A stretch of DNA of 64,000 nucleotides from Rhea pennata (GCF_028389875.1 NC_084665.1:24500501-24564500), one strand, 5' to 3'; positions 38,536 through 50,006 are shown, counted from the stretch's first letter. Numbers and translations are program-made. Notes: generated by a model not told the origin, from the letters alone.

Positions 38536-41371
38536 ATCCTATTTAATATAAACAGATTGTAGGTGGGGGAAGGGAGAGGCTAGCGAGAGATTTAAAATTG
38601 TCATTAATCACCTATTTTCAACAAGTAAAAAATACCTGATCATTTAGGGTTTAATTCTGTCCCTCTTAAGCCATAAATAGTCCGGCTGATTTTAACAGGC
38701 GTACAGGAAGGCCAGCATTCTGCTTACCGCTGCAGGAGGCAGAATCAGGTCCTGCAGAAACTACCGCCAAGGCAGTAAGTTTGTGGTGAAAACAGGAAAT
38801 CGGAACATGCTTCATATCTGACTAAAAATAAAGGTACACATAAACTTGTAAAAGACAACATTTTTATTTGAATGATATGACAGAGTTGCCACAGGAGTGT
38901 TACCTGCTATAAAGAAAGGTTAAGAATTATTACCTTTATTAGACCAGTGACACTGAGCTTTAGCCATACATTTCTAACTTCTGTCCCTCTACAGAGACAA
39001 TTTTCTTTTCTTAAATAAACTGTCATGCTAGTGTTAATATATTGTTGGCTCCCTCATACTCTGAGAATACTGCTGATATAAAACATGTATATGTTAGATT
39101 GGTAATAGTATCTTTAGTGTAGCTGACTAGAACAAATGTGTTTCCCTCATGGCTGTGCTAATGTGATAAAGGAAAATTGGCTGTTCATCAGCTTTTGGCT
39201 GGGTAAAGACAGTAGAGATGGAACCACATTCTTTTTTATGCATTAATACCACGGAGAACTTTTCACTAGTTATATTTCATGTGCGGGCATGTTGTGCAAA
39301 GATGTTGTAAAACATGAGATAATGCTACAAATAACAAAGCAGAAAAGCCTTTATCTTTTATGATGATAACAGTCAAACACCAAATGACAGTAACAGGCTG
39401 TAAAAAATGTGATGTTGAAAAAAATGGAATGTAACCACCATATACACATATGCTTCGGCTTGCAAATAGGGTGTCAGCTGTTTAAAAGGGCTTGGAATGA
39501 AAACTAAATAAAATTTTTTTGTGTTTAGGTCATTGATGTGTGAACACAAAAGCTAACTTAAAATGAGAAGAGATGTATTCTGAGTGGTAAAACTCATGTA
39601 CAGGAGCTTTTTGAACAAATCTCAGTGCTTAGTAATTATGATAATAGCCTTCAAATTTCCAACAGTGGAAGAGCAATAAATTTTCATGTCTAAATTTGGG
39701 AAATACTGACTGAATCTGGAAACAACAGCAGTGAAGCTCAACATACATATATATGTTTGAAAATGTAATTTAAGGAGAAAAATGCATCTGAACAATCTTC
39801 TGTGAAACCCAAAGAAAAAAAAAAGCTCCATCTCATTGCATATTTTCTTTCTTAAAATGCTGATAGACTCAGTGCCTGAGGCACAGATGATCATCTGAAC
39901 TCAGATTTATAGATAATTATGTCTGTTTATCTTGGTCTGCAATTTGAAACACTATTGGTGGAATAATATTTTGAATGCTTATGTTGTGGTTTTCAAACAG
40001 ATTTTTTTCAGGTCCTGGCTTTCCTCTTTGCAACAAAATATTCTGGCTTGTAAAACTTCCGTTTGTCCTTGCACATCCATTCTTCTTATGGAAGCAATTA
40101 TTCTGGCCTTATTTTGATTTGATTAGAATGGATACCAAGACAGGCTAAAGCACTCTAGCTTTTCTTGGCGTCTGTAGACAGGATTCACCCAGCATCCATT
40201 TCAGTTTGTGATTACCTTTTCTGCAAAATGGAAATAACATTCTGTAAATTGGCAACAACAGAACAACGTTTCAAAATGTGAAGGCTTACAGGCTGTCATT
40301 TTTAAATAAGCCTTGTGCAAGCTAAATATTGTTAAAATCAAGAAATTTCAATTTTTGCAAATAAATCACTTTCTGAAGTAAGCAGGTTTTTGTTTGCTGT
40401 ATTATGTACTATTTGAGAGAGTTCAAAAGTTTTGAACAAGTTGATTTTAGTTTTTCTAATTAGTTAATGGGAAGTTGACTATAAGGCATGATGACAGCAG
40501 TTTTCATTTTTCCTGTATTTTTCAAATGAAAGTATTGAATTTCATAAAATGTAAGGCTAGAAGGTGGCTACATATTATTAAACCCTTTCTTGTTTTATGC
40601 CAGCTAAACATGAAGGTTTTTAATGCAGAACAGTACTTTGTAAAAGCTCAGCATCTTGTGACTTTGTAGAGCTGAGAGAATGCCATAAAGTATTTCTATG
40701 AATGTTAGCTCAAATTTAAAATGAATTGGCAGGGAAGGGAATGCCTGCAGAAAACCGTACCCTGGAGTGCCAGCTGAGTGCATATTCCTAGCCAAAGGTT
40801 CCCTTGATATAAGGGAATTACCTGCTGGCTGTAGAGCAGACATAGCCAGTTCCTATACTGTTCCCTTCAGCTCTTGTAAAAAGGAACATGCTAGAGTTAA
40901 GGAGGTGTTCTGGAGGGGTGTTATAAGCCTGGCTAAAATGTGCTGTGTTTGGTTATCCTAAGCCTGGTAGATAGTCCCTGGAGGCCTATATGAGCTGATG
41001 TGTATGAGAATACTGACAGCTAGAACATGTGCCCATGGCCTGAAGTGGTCAAGTAACTGTAACCAGTCTTGTACCTTGTGCCTTGTGCAATAGGCCCTTC
41101 TCTTTTTCCTCTGCCTCTCCTTCCCTCTTCACTCTGACAATCATTGTATTGTAGATTGGCACATCTACACATCTGAATGATGATGTTATTACCTGTATTG
41201 CGAATGTATAGGAAAAAGGTAAGTACTTTCGGTAGGCACCAAAAAATAAAGACATGCCACATATAGGTCAAGGTAGTGTTAATGGTTAATCGGTGATAGA
41301 TGCAACATATACAGAAATCAAGATGATTGCATAATGAAGTACCTGTTTGCCCATTTACATTGATACTATAG
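38536..41371 (+). other. USH2A: USH2A intron 3, last part
   Basis: The intron ends GATACTATAG at 41371. Nothing is recognised except that a 176-codon minus-strand open frame (41020-41550) spans the exon 4 boundary. I treat it as chance because half of it lies opposite intron and it shows no domain. Confidence 0.55.
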
Positions 41372-41507
41372 GTGCATCGCAGCAAAATTAGTTTCTTCTT
41401 AAATGGCTGGGAAGATGACAGTACACCTTTTGATTCAAGGATTCTTGTGGGAGCAATTGCAGATACTGATGCTGATGGTGTATTGCAAATTGGACAAAGC
41501 TTCACAG
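41372..41507 (+). CDS. USH2A: USH2A exon 4: end of laminin G-like domain core
   Basis: Residues 218-262 and the first base of codon 263. It begins VHRSKISFFLNGWEDD, matching VHQTKISFFINGVEKD of human usherin as recalled, and ends GVLQIGQSFTG across the splice. The middle (SRILVGAIADTDAD) is the most diverged coding part of the window and carries one codon more than human by my count (136 versus 133 bases). The junctions are TATAG|GTG and ACAG|GTAAAT. The SFFLNG turn and LQIGQS strand are standard features of the LamG jellyroll. The acceptor lacks a long pyrimidine tract (TTTACATTGATACTATAG), so it may be a weak site. Confidence 0.94.
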
Positions 41508-42342
41508 GTAAATCTTCTAGTATTTTAGTGGAATGAATCAGAATATTCAAAAATAAGATGTGCTTGTTGTTAAAATCAATGTGTATGTGAGTCTGCTATG
41601 TTGAGAAGTAATATATTTCTGAAAGGAAAAAAATCCTGTTGTAAAATTAGCTTTCTCAAGAGATTGACTGAGATAGGTGTTTGTTAGTTAGTCCTGCAGG
41701 TGCATAATTTATTGTATGTTTTACTGCATATAAGCAGATTTTCTGCACTCTCCAGAATATTGGTCCCTAAAGCAATACATTCCATTAATTTAATATCGCA
41801 GCTTTTCTGAGTAAATATGTGAAACAATTTCAAAATGGAACTATGCACGGCCACTAGACTATTTTCCAGAGTCAAGAATAGAACTCAAGATTTCTGGCTC
41901 CTAATTTTCTTCTGTTCTGTTAATACTCCTGTAAACCCACTGGCAAAATGAGGGTCCCATGGTCTCCAGTAGTGCCTGATACAGTGTTACCCTTTATCTA
42001 CATACTGAATTTTATATGTACTACAGTATGATATGATCATTGCAGAGGTGCTACAGGATGTTTTGTTGCTCTCCACAAATTCTTGGCTCTGCGTATGTAA
42101 GAACATTGAGTATTGTTCTTCGAGAACATGTGGAATTTGAAGCCAAGTTGTAAATATAGCTATAAGTGGCTTAAATGTTATTATGCTGTTGGGCAACAAA
42201 TATTCTGCATCCTATTTCCTAAAGCTTGCATTTAGAAATGTATTTTGTTTTGATTCTGAATACTGGATACCTAATAAGTGTATAAAAGAAAGAAATATTT
42301 TTAAATGCCTTTTATCTTTATTGTATAAATTGATAGGTACAG

Positions 42343-42457
42343 TTGTACCTACTGTATCTTTTTCCTAATTAGAGATGGCACATGGACTGGCTCATTACTT
42401 CTATCTAATGAGCCGGTCCTTGTGCCACCTCTCTAATCAGAAGAGAGATAGGTACAA
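42343..42457. repeat. Long hairpin (about 50-bp arms) in USH2A intron 4
   Basis: The left arm 42343-42397 and right arm 42406-42457 are inverse complements over about 50 aligned columns, with 6 mismatches and two small gaps (5 and 2 bases), around an 8-base loop (42398-42405). The loop-proximal 22 columns are tight, with 2 mismatches (TGGCACATGGACTGGCTCATTA-like arms ending CTCATTA/TAATGAG). Five of the six mismatches are transitions. It resembles either a miniature inverted-repeat element or a single-copy hairpin. No target-site duplication is obvious. Confidence 0.85.
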
Positions 42458-42672
42458 AATGTTCTTATAAAGTTATTATAAATCATTCTTTTTTTATCAA
42501 AAAATTAAGTCACTGCCCTCTATAGTTTTGTCCAGGTCCAAGATGGTTTCATTCAGGAGGGGTAATTGTGTAAGAGAGATCTGTGAGTGCTGAATTAAAG
42601 GTGCTCTCATGCAGTGCAAACTGCTTTCTGCTCAATACAATTAGATTATTTATTTGTAGTATATTTTCTTAG

Positions 42673-42736
42673 GTTTAGAGCAATTTGTTGGAAGAATGCA
42701 AGATTTTCGATTTTACCCAGTGGCGCTTACTAACAG
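42673..42736 (+). CDS. USH2A: USH2A exon 5: last strand of the laminin G-like domain
   Basis: This 64-base exon completes Gly263 and encodes LEQFVGRMQDFRFYPVALTN (264-283) plus two bases of Arg284. Human usherin, as recalled, reads LEQFVGRMQDFRLYQVALTN, so only two residues differ. FxGRMQDFRLY is the typical closing strand of laminin G and pentraxin-like jellyrolls. The flanks are TTTTCTTAG|GT and ACAG|GTAAAT. At this size the exon would be missed by ORF finders; it is placed by the family match and by the phase of both neighbours. Confidence 0.96.
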
Positions 42737-45457
42737 GTAAATGACCTTTATTTTTATGAAAATAGGAGTGTGATGAGAAGAAAGAATGCATAACAATATA
42801 CTTACTCCTCAAAGTATGATGTTTTACTTATGTTTTCTTTAAAAGATGATTGCTTGTGATGATGTAGTTTACTGGACATGGTTTCAAACATGACTTTAAA
42901 CAAGCTCGTGTTAAAATAAATTCAATAATTTAATATGTTATTCTTTTGAATTTTTGCTTAAATATATGTATTGAAACTAGAATAATAAATGTGTGCTTTC
43001 CTGGTTAGAGTATTGTCTCTGTTATAACCTGACTTAGTATGTATTCTAGCAGACAGTAGATCCAGTGGCTAGGTTTCAACGCTTGAAAGCTAGCTCGGTG
43101 ACATTTACTCGTGATTTCTTGTTCTGACGTTATACTGTGTGCTGATAAGTTGGGTGAGATTCCCAAGCTTCTGCAGAGCTCCCTGTGGGCTGTGGGCACT
43201 TCCTTTAAAGTATTTCAGGCAGAGCCCCCGTGTTATATGGTCTTACTCCATCTTAAATGTGAGCTCTGCTAGTGTTTCAAGCTGGACAGAATCCTGGTGT
43301 GCTTGCCTTACAGCGAGTTGTTGTGATAACAAATTATTTCTCCCTACAGCAAGATTTACTGTTAAATAGACCTTTCTGTTATAGGTTTCAGTAAGAAACT
43401 GCACTTCCTCTGTCAAACACAGTCTTTACTTTCAGCTTCTCAGAAGTTTTCACAGGACAGTGCCTTGCTCCAAGAGCAGAAGAGGGCAGGAGAGAGGCCA
43501 GCTGCTGAATCCTGCTGAGCTGGGCAGCTCATTGGGTAGGGCAGCTGCTAGAGCGGATCCTCACCTCTTGGTGATGTATAACCCAAAGTTTATTTGCTTG
43601 ACAGGATAGGTGTACGCCTGTGTTCTGCGAACACACCCATACACACACAACATACAAATCAGAGCTTTGGCACTACAGGTCCAGTTAGTCACTCCAAAAA
43701 CACTGATCCAGGGGAACAGAACGCATGCTCCAGTGGGTGAGCATGCTTTGTGGCTGACAGCTCAGCGCCAGTGCTTAGCAGTTCATTTCCTTAGGCTTCA
43801 GCTTCTCCATGGTGTCAGGCATCCGTGTTTGGTATTCTTGACACCCTTTCCTGTCCCCCCTCCTCTGCCAGCCAAGGGGCTATTGTCTTAACAGTTTATT
43901 GCTTTCTGTATTAGATTGTTGGCGTAAGCTGCCAATGACTTCTCTAGCTTGGTCCATGTAGCCCTGGGATAGTTTCTTGGACTTCATTCATCCCCAAGGC
44001 TGCATAGTGGTTGCCACTGCAGTTTCTGTCACCCTCCAGCCACCCTTTCTAGTGTGTTACAAAGAAATGTTACCTTCGTTAGTCATCCAGCTCATGCTGG
44101 ATTAGTCCAGTCAGTTCAAGCTAGCCAGAAGCAGTCAGGTCCTATTTGTCTATGTGATGCTTCAGGGTAGGCTACACTCAGCAACACTTGTGACTGTAGA
44201 CCTTAGGGCTACTTAATGATAGTCTTTCAATAAGATGAAGAGTAGTTTCCTAGGAGCTCAACTATCTGCAGGACATTATGATGAACTGATCTCCTGTGAA
44301 TTTGAAGTATTAATATGAATCACAATTCTTAGCTAGATGAAGATCATGTTGGCTGTATATTCCTTCAGAGGAATCCTTGTTAAATCTTTTGGACTGTGGT
44401 TTAAGTTAGTGAAATGATTATAGTTTAAAAAGTAAAAGCTAAGATATTTTACAAAGTGTTGTAAGCTAATGATGGTTTCATAGATGTAGTTGTTTTGTAT
44501 CCACAAATAACTTTATCCAAAATGTGTCTGAGATAAACTGAATGAAAGTCTTATTCTGCGTATCAGCTAATTTTAGTCTACAGCAATTCTGTAAACTTGG
44601 TTTCTGTAGAATCTGTAGTGGCAGTCAGTAAGTATTTGCCAAACAAAATACAAAATATATATTATTACTGATAAAAAATCAGCACTTTCTAGGGTAACAA
44701 AATCCTTCTTTTACACCAGAGATGACAGATAAAGTTTTAGGTGACGTGCTCAAGTCTCTGTTGATCTACTTAATTGTTTCAGTTGATGAAGTCAGTGGGA
44801 ACTAAAGCAATCTAATTGCTTTAAAATAAACTGTAAGAATTTAATAGGGTGACCAAAGACTGAGGTAGCGCCAATTTAGTGGACATTTCTATTGAAGTTA
44901 GCAAAAAGCAAAAATATTTGTACAGACAGTTTTTAAAGTGACATTTTTCAAGCTAGTCTTGCTGGAGGTTTGAGGACAACATAACATTCAACTCATCTAT
45001 TGGTTTTGTGGTTACAGGCAATATATCAGTCATGTGATATGCTGAAAAAAATTACGCAGATCAGTGATTGGTTTCAGACACAATGCCGTAATAAAATATT
45101 GATAGAGTTTTTCCTCTTTGCATCTGGCACTGGATTCCTCCTGACTACTTTTAGGTATCCAAGCAAGGAGCATGTATGCCCTTACCTCCATATATGTCTG
45201 TGGAACAATGAAAACAACTCCGGAATACTTCTTCATCGATGGCTGCTAAAGGTGCCTGCTGATTTCCATTGATGAAGTAGGAACCCTGGGTGACTAGATT
45301 CCTATCTGATTGGCTCACTTATGCGCGATGAAACAAGGCTATGGGGTTTCTAGAGTAGTCTAAGCTGAGTTTTGTTTAATCCATCAACCTGGAGGCACAA
45401 AGTACCACTTGTCATTTTTTATCATGTATGTAATTGCTTTTTTATATACCATGACAG
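42737..45457 (+). other. USH2A: USH2A intron 5
   Basis: The 2.7 kb intron contains a block (about 43140-44160) richer in G+C than the rest, with no coding match; it could be an old LTR or another unrecognised insertion. No exon was found in it. Confidence 0.7.
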
Positions 45458-45752
45458 AGACATTTTGGAAGTATTCTCTGGAAAATTTCCTTACCTGCAC
45501 ACCCAGTCTGAGTGCCGCTGTCCTGGAAGTCATCCCCGGGTACACCCGTTGATACAGAGGTACTGCATCCCTAATGGTGCAGATGATACCACTAATGACC
45601 GATTGCTGAGGCTGGATGCAGAAGCCCATCCTCTGTATTACATCAATGATGATGACATTGGTACCGCCTGGATTTCAGTTGTATTTACTAATACTACAGG
45701 TCTGGATCATGGTGTTTCTATCACAATAGATTTACAAAATGGACAGTATCAG
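45458..45752 (+). CDS. USH2A: USH2A exon 6: start of the laminin N-terminal (LN) domain
   Basis: Residues 284-382. The first base completes Arg284, then DILEVFSG, the cysteine motif CRCPGSHPRVHPL (303-315), RYCIPN (318-323), LDAEAHPLYYINDDDIGTAW (336-355) and ITIDLQNGQYQ (372-382). The (N/D)DxGTxW and DLxxxYQ motifs are typical of the galactose-binding-like LN domain of laminins and netrins. Residues corresponding to human Cys319, Arg334, Asn346 and Thr352, which I recall as sites of Usher syndrome missense changes, are all kept here (320, 335, 347, 353). A sequon lies at Asn362 (NTT). The junctions are CATGACAG|A and CAG|GTAATG. Confidence 0.97.
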
Positions 45753-47117
45753 GTAATGAAAAGATTACATTTGTTATTTATTAAATCAAAACTAGGAAGA
45801 GATTTAATATACATTTTATTTAAAACTCGAGGAAATTCAAATCTTATGCTTTGAGATGTTATCCTTCAGGGCTGGGAAGATGCATTATCAGTATGAAACA
45901 ATGTGAAAAGTAATCAGATGCATTATGATTTTCATTATGGAACTTTTCTTTTCATGTGGCTTAGCTGATATTACAAACAGTATTCTGGACTACATAAACT
46001 AGAGTGAAGATCATGTATGAGGACATCAATATCTAGAAAAGAGTTGCTGACCTTTAACTCAACTTTTCTAAATTTCAGCTTCAATTTTAATTCCTATTAA
46101 AACTTGGGGTGCTTGTATCATATCTTCTGATGGAAAGCTGATGTCAAATGGGACATCCGGTGGGATTTAACAAGTCTGCTGCATATTGGCATATCCTAAG
46201 GGATTTCTGTTGTGTTGATGTTCTGGAGAAGGTAGTTTAACTTCCTGAGACATATGGGAGGCAAATGTGATAAACAGGCAAGAGGGTTCTGAACAGAGGC
46301 CAGATTTCAACCTAACACTTTTATATTGGGCTGGAGTATCAGGTGGCCTTGGAAGGAAGAACACATAAGTAGTGGGGATGCATCCGCAACAGGGGTGCTA
46401 TCAAATGCTTTGCATTTAGACAGAAGGGAATCAAGTTCATGATTCAAATACTAATGATGCTTATTCTGCCTAGACTTTTTTTTAGTTTTTTAATTTTTCT
46501 TCTTTTATTAATGGGGAGAAGGGAAATAATATGATGACAGGTTTTGGCTACATAAGAAAGAATGAATCTGTTGGTTAAAACCCAAATCAAATATCCGTGA
46601 AGTTCTAAGACTTGTTTTATTTGATGCATATGAATTTCCTCAAGCAGTATTTTGGGAGAAGTCTTCTTCATTGCAACACCAGGTATTTGACTGGATTCCA
46701 AATGAAAAATAGGGATATTAAATTAAAAAAAAAAGAAAGAAACTGTTATCAGACAAATAACTTGTCAAATATTTGGCAACACAAAGCAAAGCCCCTCATT
46801 TTTTCCAAAATAATAATGTTATTGTAACAAATCATGGACTTAGCTATCTAGTGTATTTTCAAATGGTTTTCAAGAAAAAGTGAAGAATTCTGATGAAATA
46901 GTTCAGCTGCTGTGTAATACTATCAGAGAGATCAAAGAGCTTGTTTAGCAAGAAGTTATTTGTCTTTCATTTACAATGCATAGAATAAAATTCTTTTGTC
47001 TGTGAGTGGTAAAAGATTATATTGTCACATTGAATCAAAACAAAATATTTATATTATCATTGTTTTATACTGCAGTGATGCTTAATATTTGTTCCAAAAT
47101 TTATTATTTTCTTGTAG
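45753..47117 (+). other. USH2A: USH2A intron 6
   Basis: The 1.4 kb intron has no recognised repeat or exon. It ends TTTTCTTGTAG. Confidence 0.85.
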
Positions 47118-47302
47118 GTATTCTATATTGTACTTCAGTTTTTTAGCCCACACCCTGAAACGGTAAGAATTGAAAGAAAAAAAAGAAATGATCTAAACTG
47201 GGAAGTCTGGCAATATTTTGCTAAAAACTGCAGTATTTTTGGAATGGATAATAATGGATCTCTGGAAAAAACAGACTCTGTCAACTGTCTCCAACTTCCT
47301 AG
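47118..47302 (+). CDS. USH2A: USH2A exon 7: LN domain, middle
   Basis: Residues 383-443 plus two bases of codon 444. It reads VFYIVLQFFSPHPETVRIER, then WEVWQYFAKNCSIFGM and DSVNCLQLP. The VxFYIxLQFxSPxPxxxxIxR and W.xWQYFAxxC motifs are diagnostic for laminin N-terminal domains. Cysteines 420 and 439 are retained; 420 corresponds to human Cys419. Sequons are Asn419 (NCS) and Asn428 (NGS). The junctions are TTGTAG|G and CCTAG|GTATTG. The split codon 444 becomes Ser, where human usherin, as I recall, has Asn, so a sequon at this site (NFT) appears to be lost in this bird. Confidence 0.97.
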
Positions 47303-47914
47303 GTATTGGTTTGTATCTGCATAATACAAATGCTTTGAACAGATAATGTCCTGACACAATTCATTTTCATGTCCTACTGAGATAGACTCTTTTAATTTAG
47401 TATACTCAATTTATTCTGGGCTGCTGAGTTTGTAGAAGATCCAAAATCTGACCTTTCTATTGAGGAATTCCAAAAGATCATCTGTCATTTTTATCAGATT
47501 TCAAACTTTGAGGAACCTGACACAATTGATTTCTGTTATTTTTCAGCTAGACTGTTGAAATTTTGTATGTTCATGTGTTGTGGGACTATTTATTGGTAGT
47601 CGAGTTAGAGTTAACTATCCAGTGAATATGAAAGTATTCCTTCTGATCTCCAAGAGTGCAACTTGTTCTGGAGTTTAGATGTCTTTTGTAGTAATGCGTA
47701 TGATACAGGGAAAACTTAAAGCCAGTCATTCAGCCTTATTACTGATCAGGAAAAATATGTAAGAGATGGGTTGAAAATTATATCTTAAAGCTCTTTAATC
47801 TTGCTAAGTGAGAACCAAAATAAAATTTGGGAAGGATGAGAGGAGGAGAGAGCATTACCTTTCAGAAATACATTGCAAGCCTTGTTACTAGGCAGTTAGC
47901 ATGTTTAAATTATA

Positions 47915-47980
47915 TATGCACACACATACATGCGTGCACATGCATGCACACATATATACATGTGCACACGTGCACACGCA
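47915..47980. repeat. Alternating purine-pyrimidine tract (TA/CA/TG/CG steps)
   Basis: The sequence runs through TATATATGCACACACATACA, then ATGCGTGCACATGCATGCAC and TGTGCACACGTGCACACGCA, almost without breaking purine-pyrimidine alternation. Such tracts are prone to left-handed Z-DNA and to length change. Function is not implied. Confidence 0.75.
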
Positions 47981-49430
47981 TTTATATTTAGCAATAATTA
48001 TTTTAAAGCACCACCTCTTGCCCCTCATTTCAGATGCCAGTCAGCATTAGGCTTGTTTAGTGCTTGGCTGTGAGTCCATCAGAAAATATAGTACCTGGTG
48101 CTGTGGGCTTTCTTTTTTTTTTTTGGCTGTTTCACTTCTGCTACCTCACTAAGACTTAAGACTTCTCATGTGTCAGCATCTTTGTTCTTTGAGAATTGAG
48201 TACTCTAAGGAGAATAGCGTAAGGTCATCTCTGTTGCACACCAGTTTTCAACAAAGAACTTCAAACTTCATTGCTGATGCTTGGAGCAGAGGGTAGAGGA
48301 GAAGGGAAATCTTCTAAGTAAGCCAAACATTTTTGTATAAATGACCCAAATCAGGTTTGAACTTATTAGACTCCAGTCTGGAGATAACGTTTCTAAGAAG
48401 ATCTCAGAAGTGAAGTGTGAACTGTTTCCATAAATGTTTTATGAGTAGTACTGCTTTTCCCCTTCAATTATATGACATAAATGATGAAAGGAAGTGATAT
48501 GAATGAATGATTTTTGGGTGCAGCTGGGGTGCAGAAAGCTTTGCTTATAAGATACAAAACATACCCTGTAATGGTCACTATTCTGTATAGTCAGAGGAGT
48601 TACTGTAGGGGGTAATGTTGCAAAACTGTGGCAACAGTATAGCATGCTGTAGTGTTGAGAGCTTTATAGGAGGGGAAGGTGGGTTTATTTTAAAACAAAA
48701 CTAGTTTCACTCACTCCCATAACCACATACTTGTAAGTACTAAGGCATGTGTTCAAGTTGTCTGTCCAGGATTTAGACACTAGGATAAGATAGAAGGGTC
48801 TGATGTAGCAGTGCAGGTCAGGGTTTTTGTATTTTTTGGTTCTTTTTTAAAATCTAGTAAAGGATCTAATTTTTAAAAAATTCTCAGAAATATTTTGAAA
48901 TGAGGAAGATACATTTTTGAACATTGTATGTCAAGTGCCAAGGGCTTCCTGTGGATGGGTATTTTTAAAGAGTCTGTCTAGATGTGGAAAGAAGCAGGCA
49001 TTCTTGCCTCCTGCAGGGGCACGTTCTGCTCATTGCTTAACCTTGCCTAGAAAATATACCAATGTGAGATATCATTCATACGAGATGGACAAACAAGCAA
49101 TTTGTATGGTACTTGTTTACTTGGGCTTTGCTTGACTTCTGGACTGTCCTTCCTTGTCTAGGGTTTAAGAATAGATACACTTGTACTCAATACCATTGTC
49201 ATTACACTGGAATGTAATGGTGGCTCTGGAATTCAAAATAAAACTGTTTGTATGTTTTATGTATATGTTTAGCAGGGAAATAATTAACAATATGGTCATG
49301 CTAATTATCATACTAGTCATTTGAATGAATTCATTGTCATTAGATGTAGATGTTTTGCAAATTACGGCAGATGTCACTGAATTGCTTACGCTTCATAATT
49401 TGAACTTGCCTTTTAGAGATTTTACTTTTC

Positions 49431-49556
49431 ATGGAATCATAGAATGGTAGGGTTGGAAGGGACCTCTGGAGATCATCTAGTCCAACCCATCTAGTCCAGT
49501 CCCTCGCGGGATTGAACCCGCGACCTTGGCATTAGCAGCACCATGCTGTAACTCAG
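49431..49556 (-). mobile_element. Composite tRNA-Ile/CR1-tailed SINE (TguSINE1-like), 5'-truncated
   Basis: On the minus strand the tRNA-derived head keeps a good B box (GGTTCAATCCC, complement of 49508-49518) within GCCAAGGTCGCGGGTTCAAT, which matches nuclear tRNA-Ile. It is followed by the CR1-type tail GGACTAGATGATCTCCAGAG, then GTCCCTTCCAACC and the terminal ATTCTATGATT unit. The A-box side is decayed or truncated near 49550. The element would have been copied by CR1 machinery that recognises the shared tail. Confidence 0.9.
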
Positions 49557-49784
49557 GATTTGCAGAAGATCATTGCAGTTTTGGGAAAACAGATGTATAG
49601 AGTATGTTTGTTTCTCTCCCTGTTTGAATTCGACTGATTGGGAAGCCACTGATTGAAAAAAAAAAAAAAAAAAAACACTTTAGAAACCAAATAATACAGC
49701 TGAATGGAGACCCTCTCTGAGAAGAATATGTAAAATATTTGACATTTTGGTTTTCATTTATCTTCCTCTTCTTTATTTAAACAG

Positions 49785-50006
49785 CTTTACTCCATACTCT
49801 CGTGGAAATCTAACCTTCAGTGTTCTTACCCCGGAACCAAATCACCGGCCTGGTTACAATGATTTTTATAATACTCCATCTCTCCAAGAATTTGTAAAAG
49901 CTACACAAGTGAGGATTCATCTCCGTGGCCAGTATCATACAAATGAGCCTTGGGTAAATTTCAGACATAGATATTATGGAGTTAATGAAATCACAGTCAG
50001 TGGAAG
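49785..50006 (+). CDS. USH2A: USH2A exon 8: LN domain, C-terminal part
   Basis: The first base completes Ser444. The frame reads FTPYSRGNLTFSVLTPEPNH, PGYNDFYNTPSLQEFVKATQ, VRIHLRGQYHTNEP and YYGVNEITVSGR, with Arg518 split at the end. The YSxGNxTFSxL, LQEFVxATQxRxxL and YYAVxEIxxxGRC motifs are those of the end of laminin LN domains, where the domain passes into the first LE repeat. A sequon lies at Asn452 (NLT). The junctions are TAAACAG|C and GGAAG|GTAGGT. Differences from recalled human usherin are conservative, mainly at the YHTNEPWVN segment. Confidence 0.97.

Larger units (their letters stand above)
47303..49784 (+). other. USH2A: USH2A intron 7
   Basis: The intron contains an alternating purine-pyrimidine tract (47915-47980), a composite SINE (49431-49556) and an A20 tract (49656-49675). 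It ends TTTAAACAG. Confidence 0.85.

Noticed and set aside
45372..45854. 160-codon frame around exon 6 as an independent gene
   Set aside because: Only 45458-45752 matches usherin; both ends are intron sequence read through splice sites.
49480..49556. Possible functional tRNA gene on the minus strand
   Set aside because: The tRNA-like part is fused to a CR1 tail, lacks a complete acceptor and D arm, and the anticodon region is altered, so it is a SINE head.
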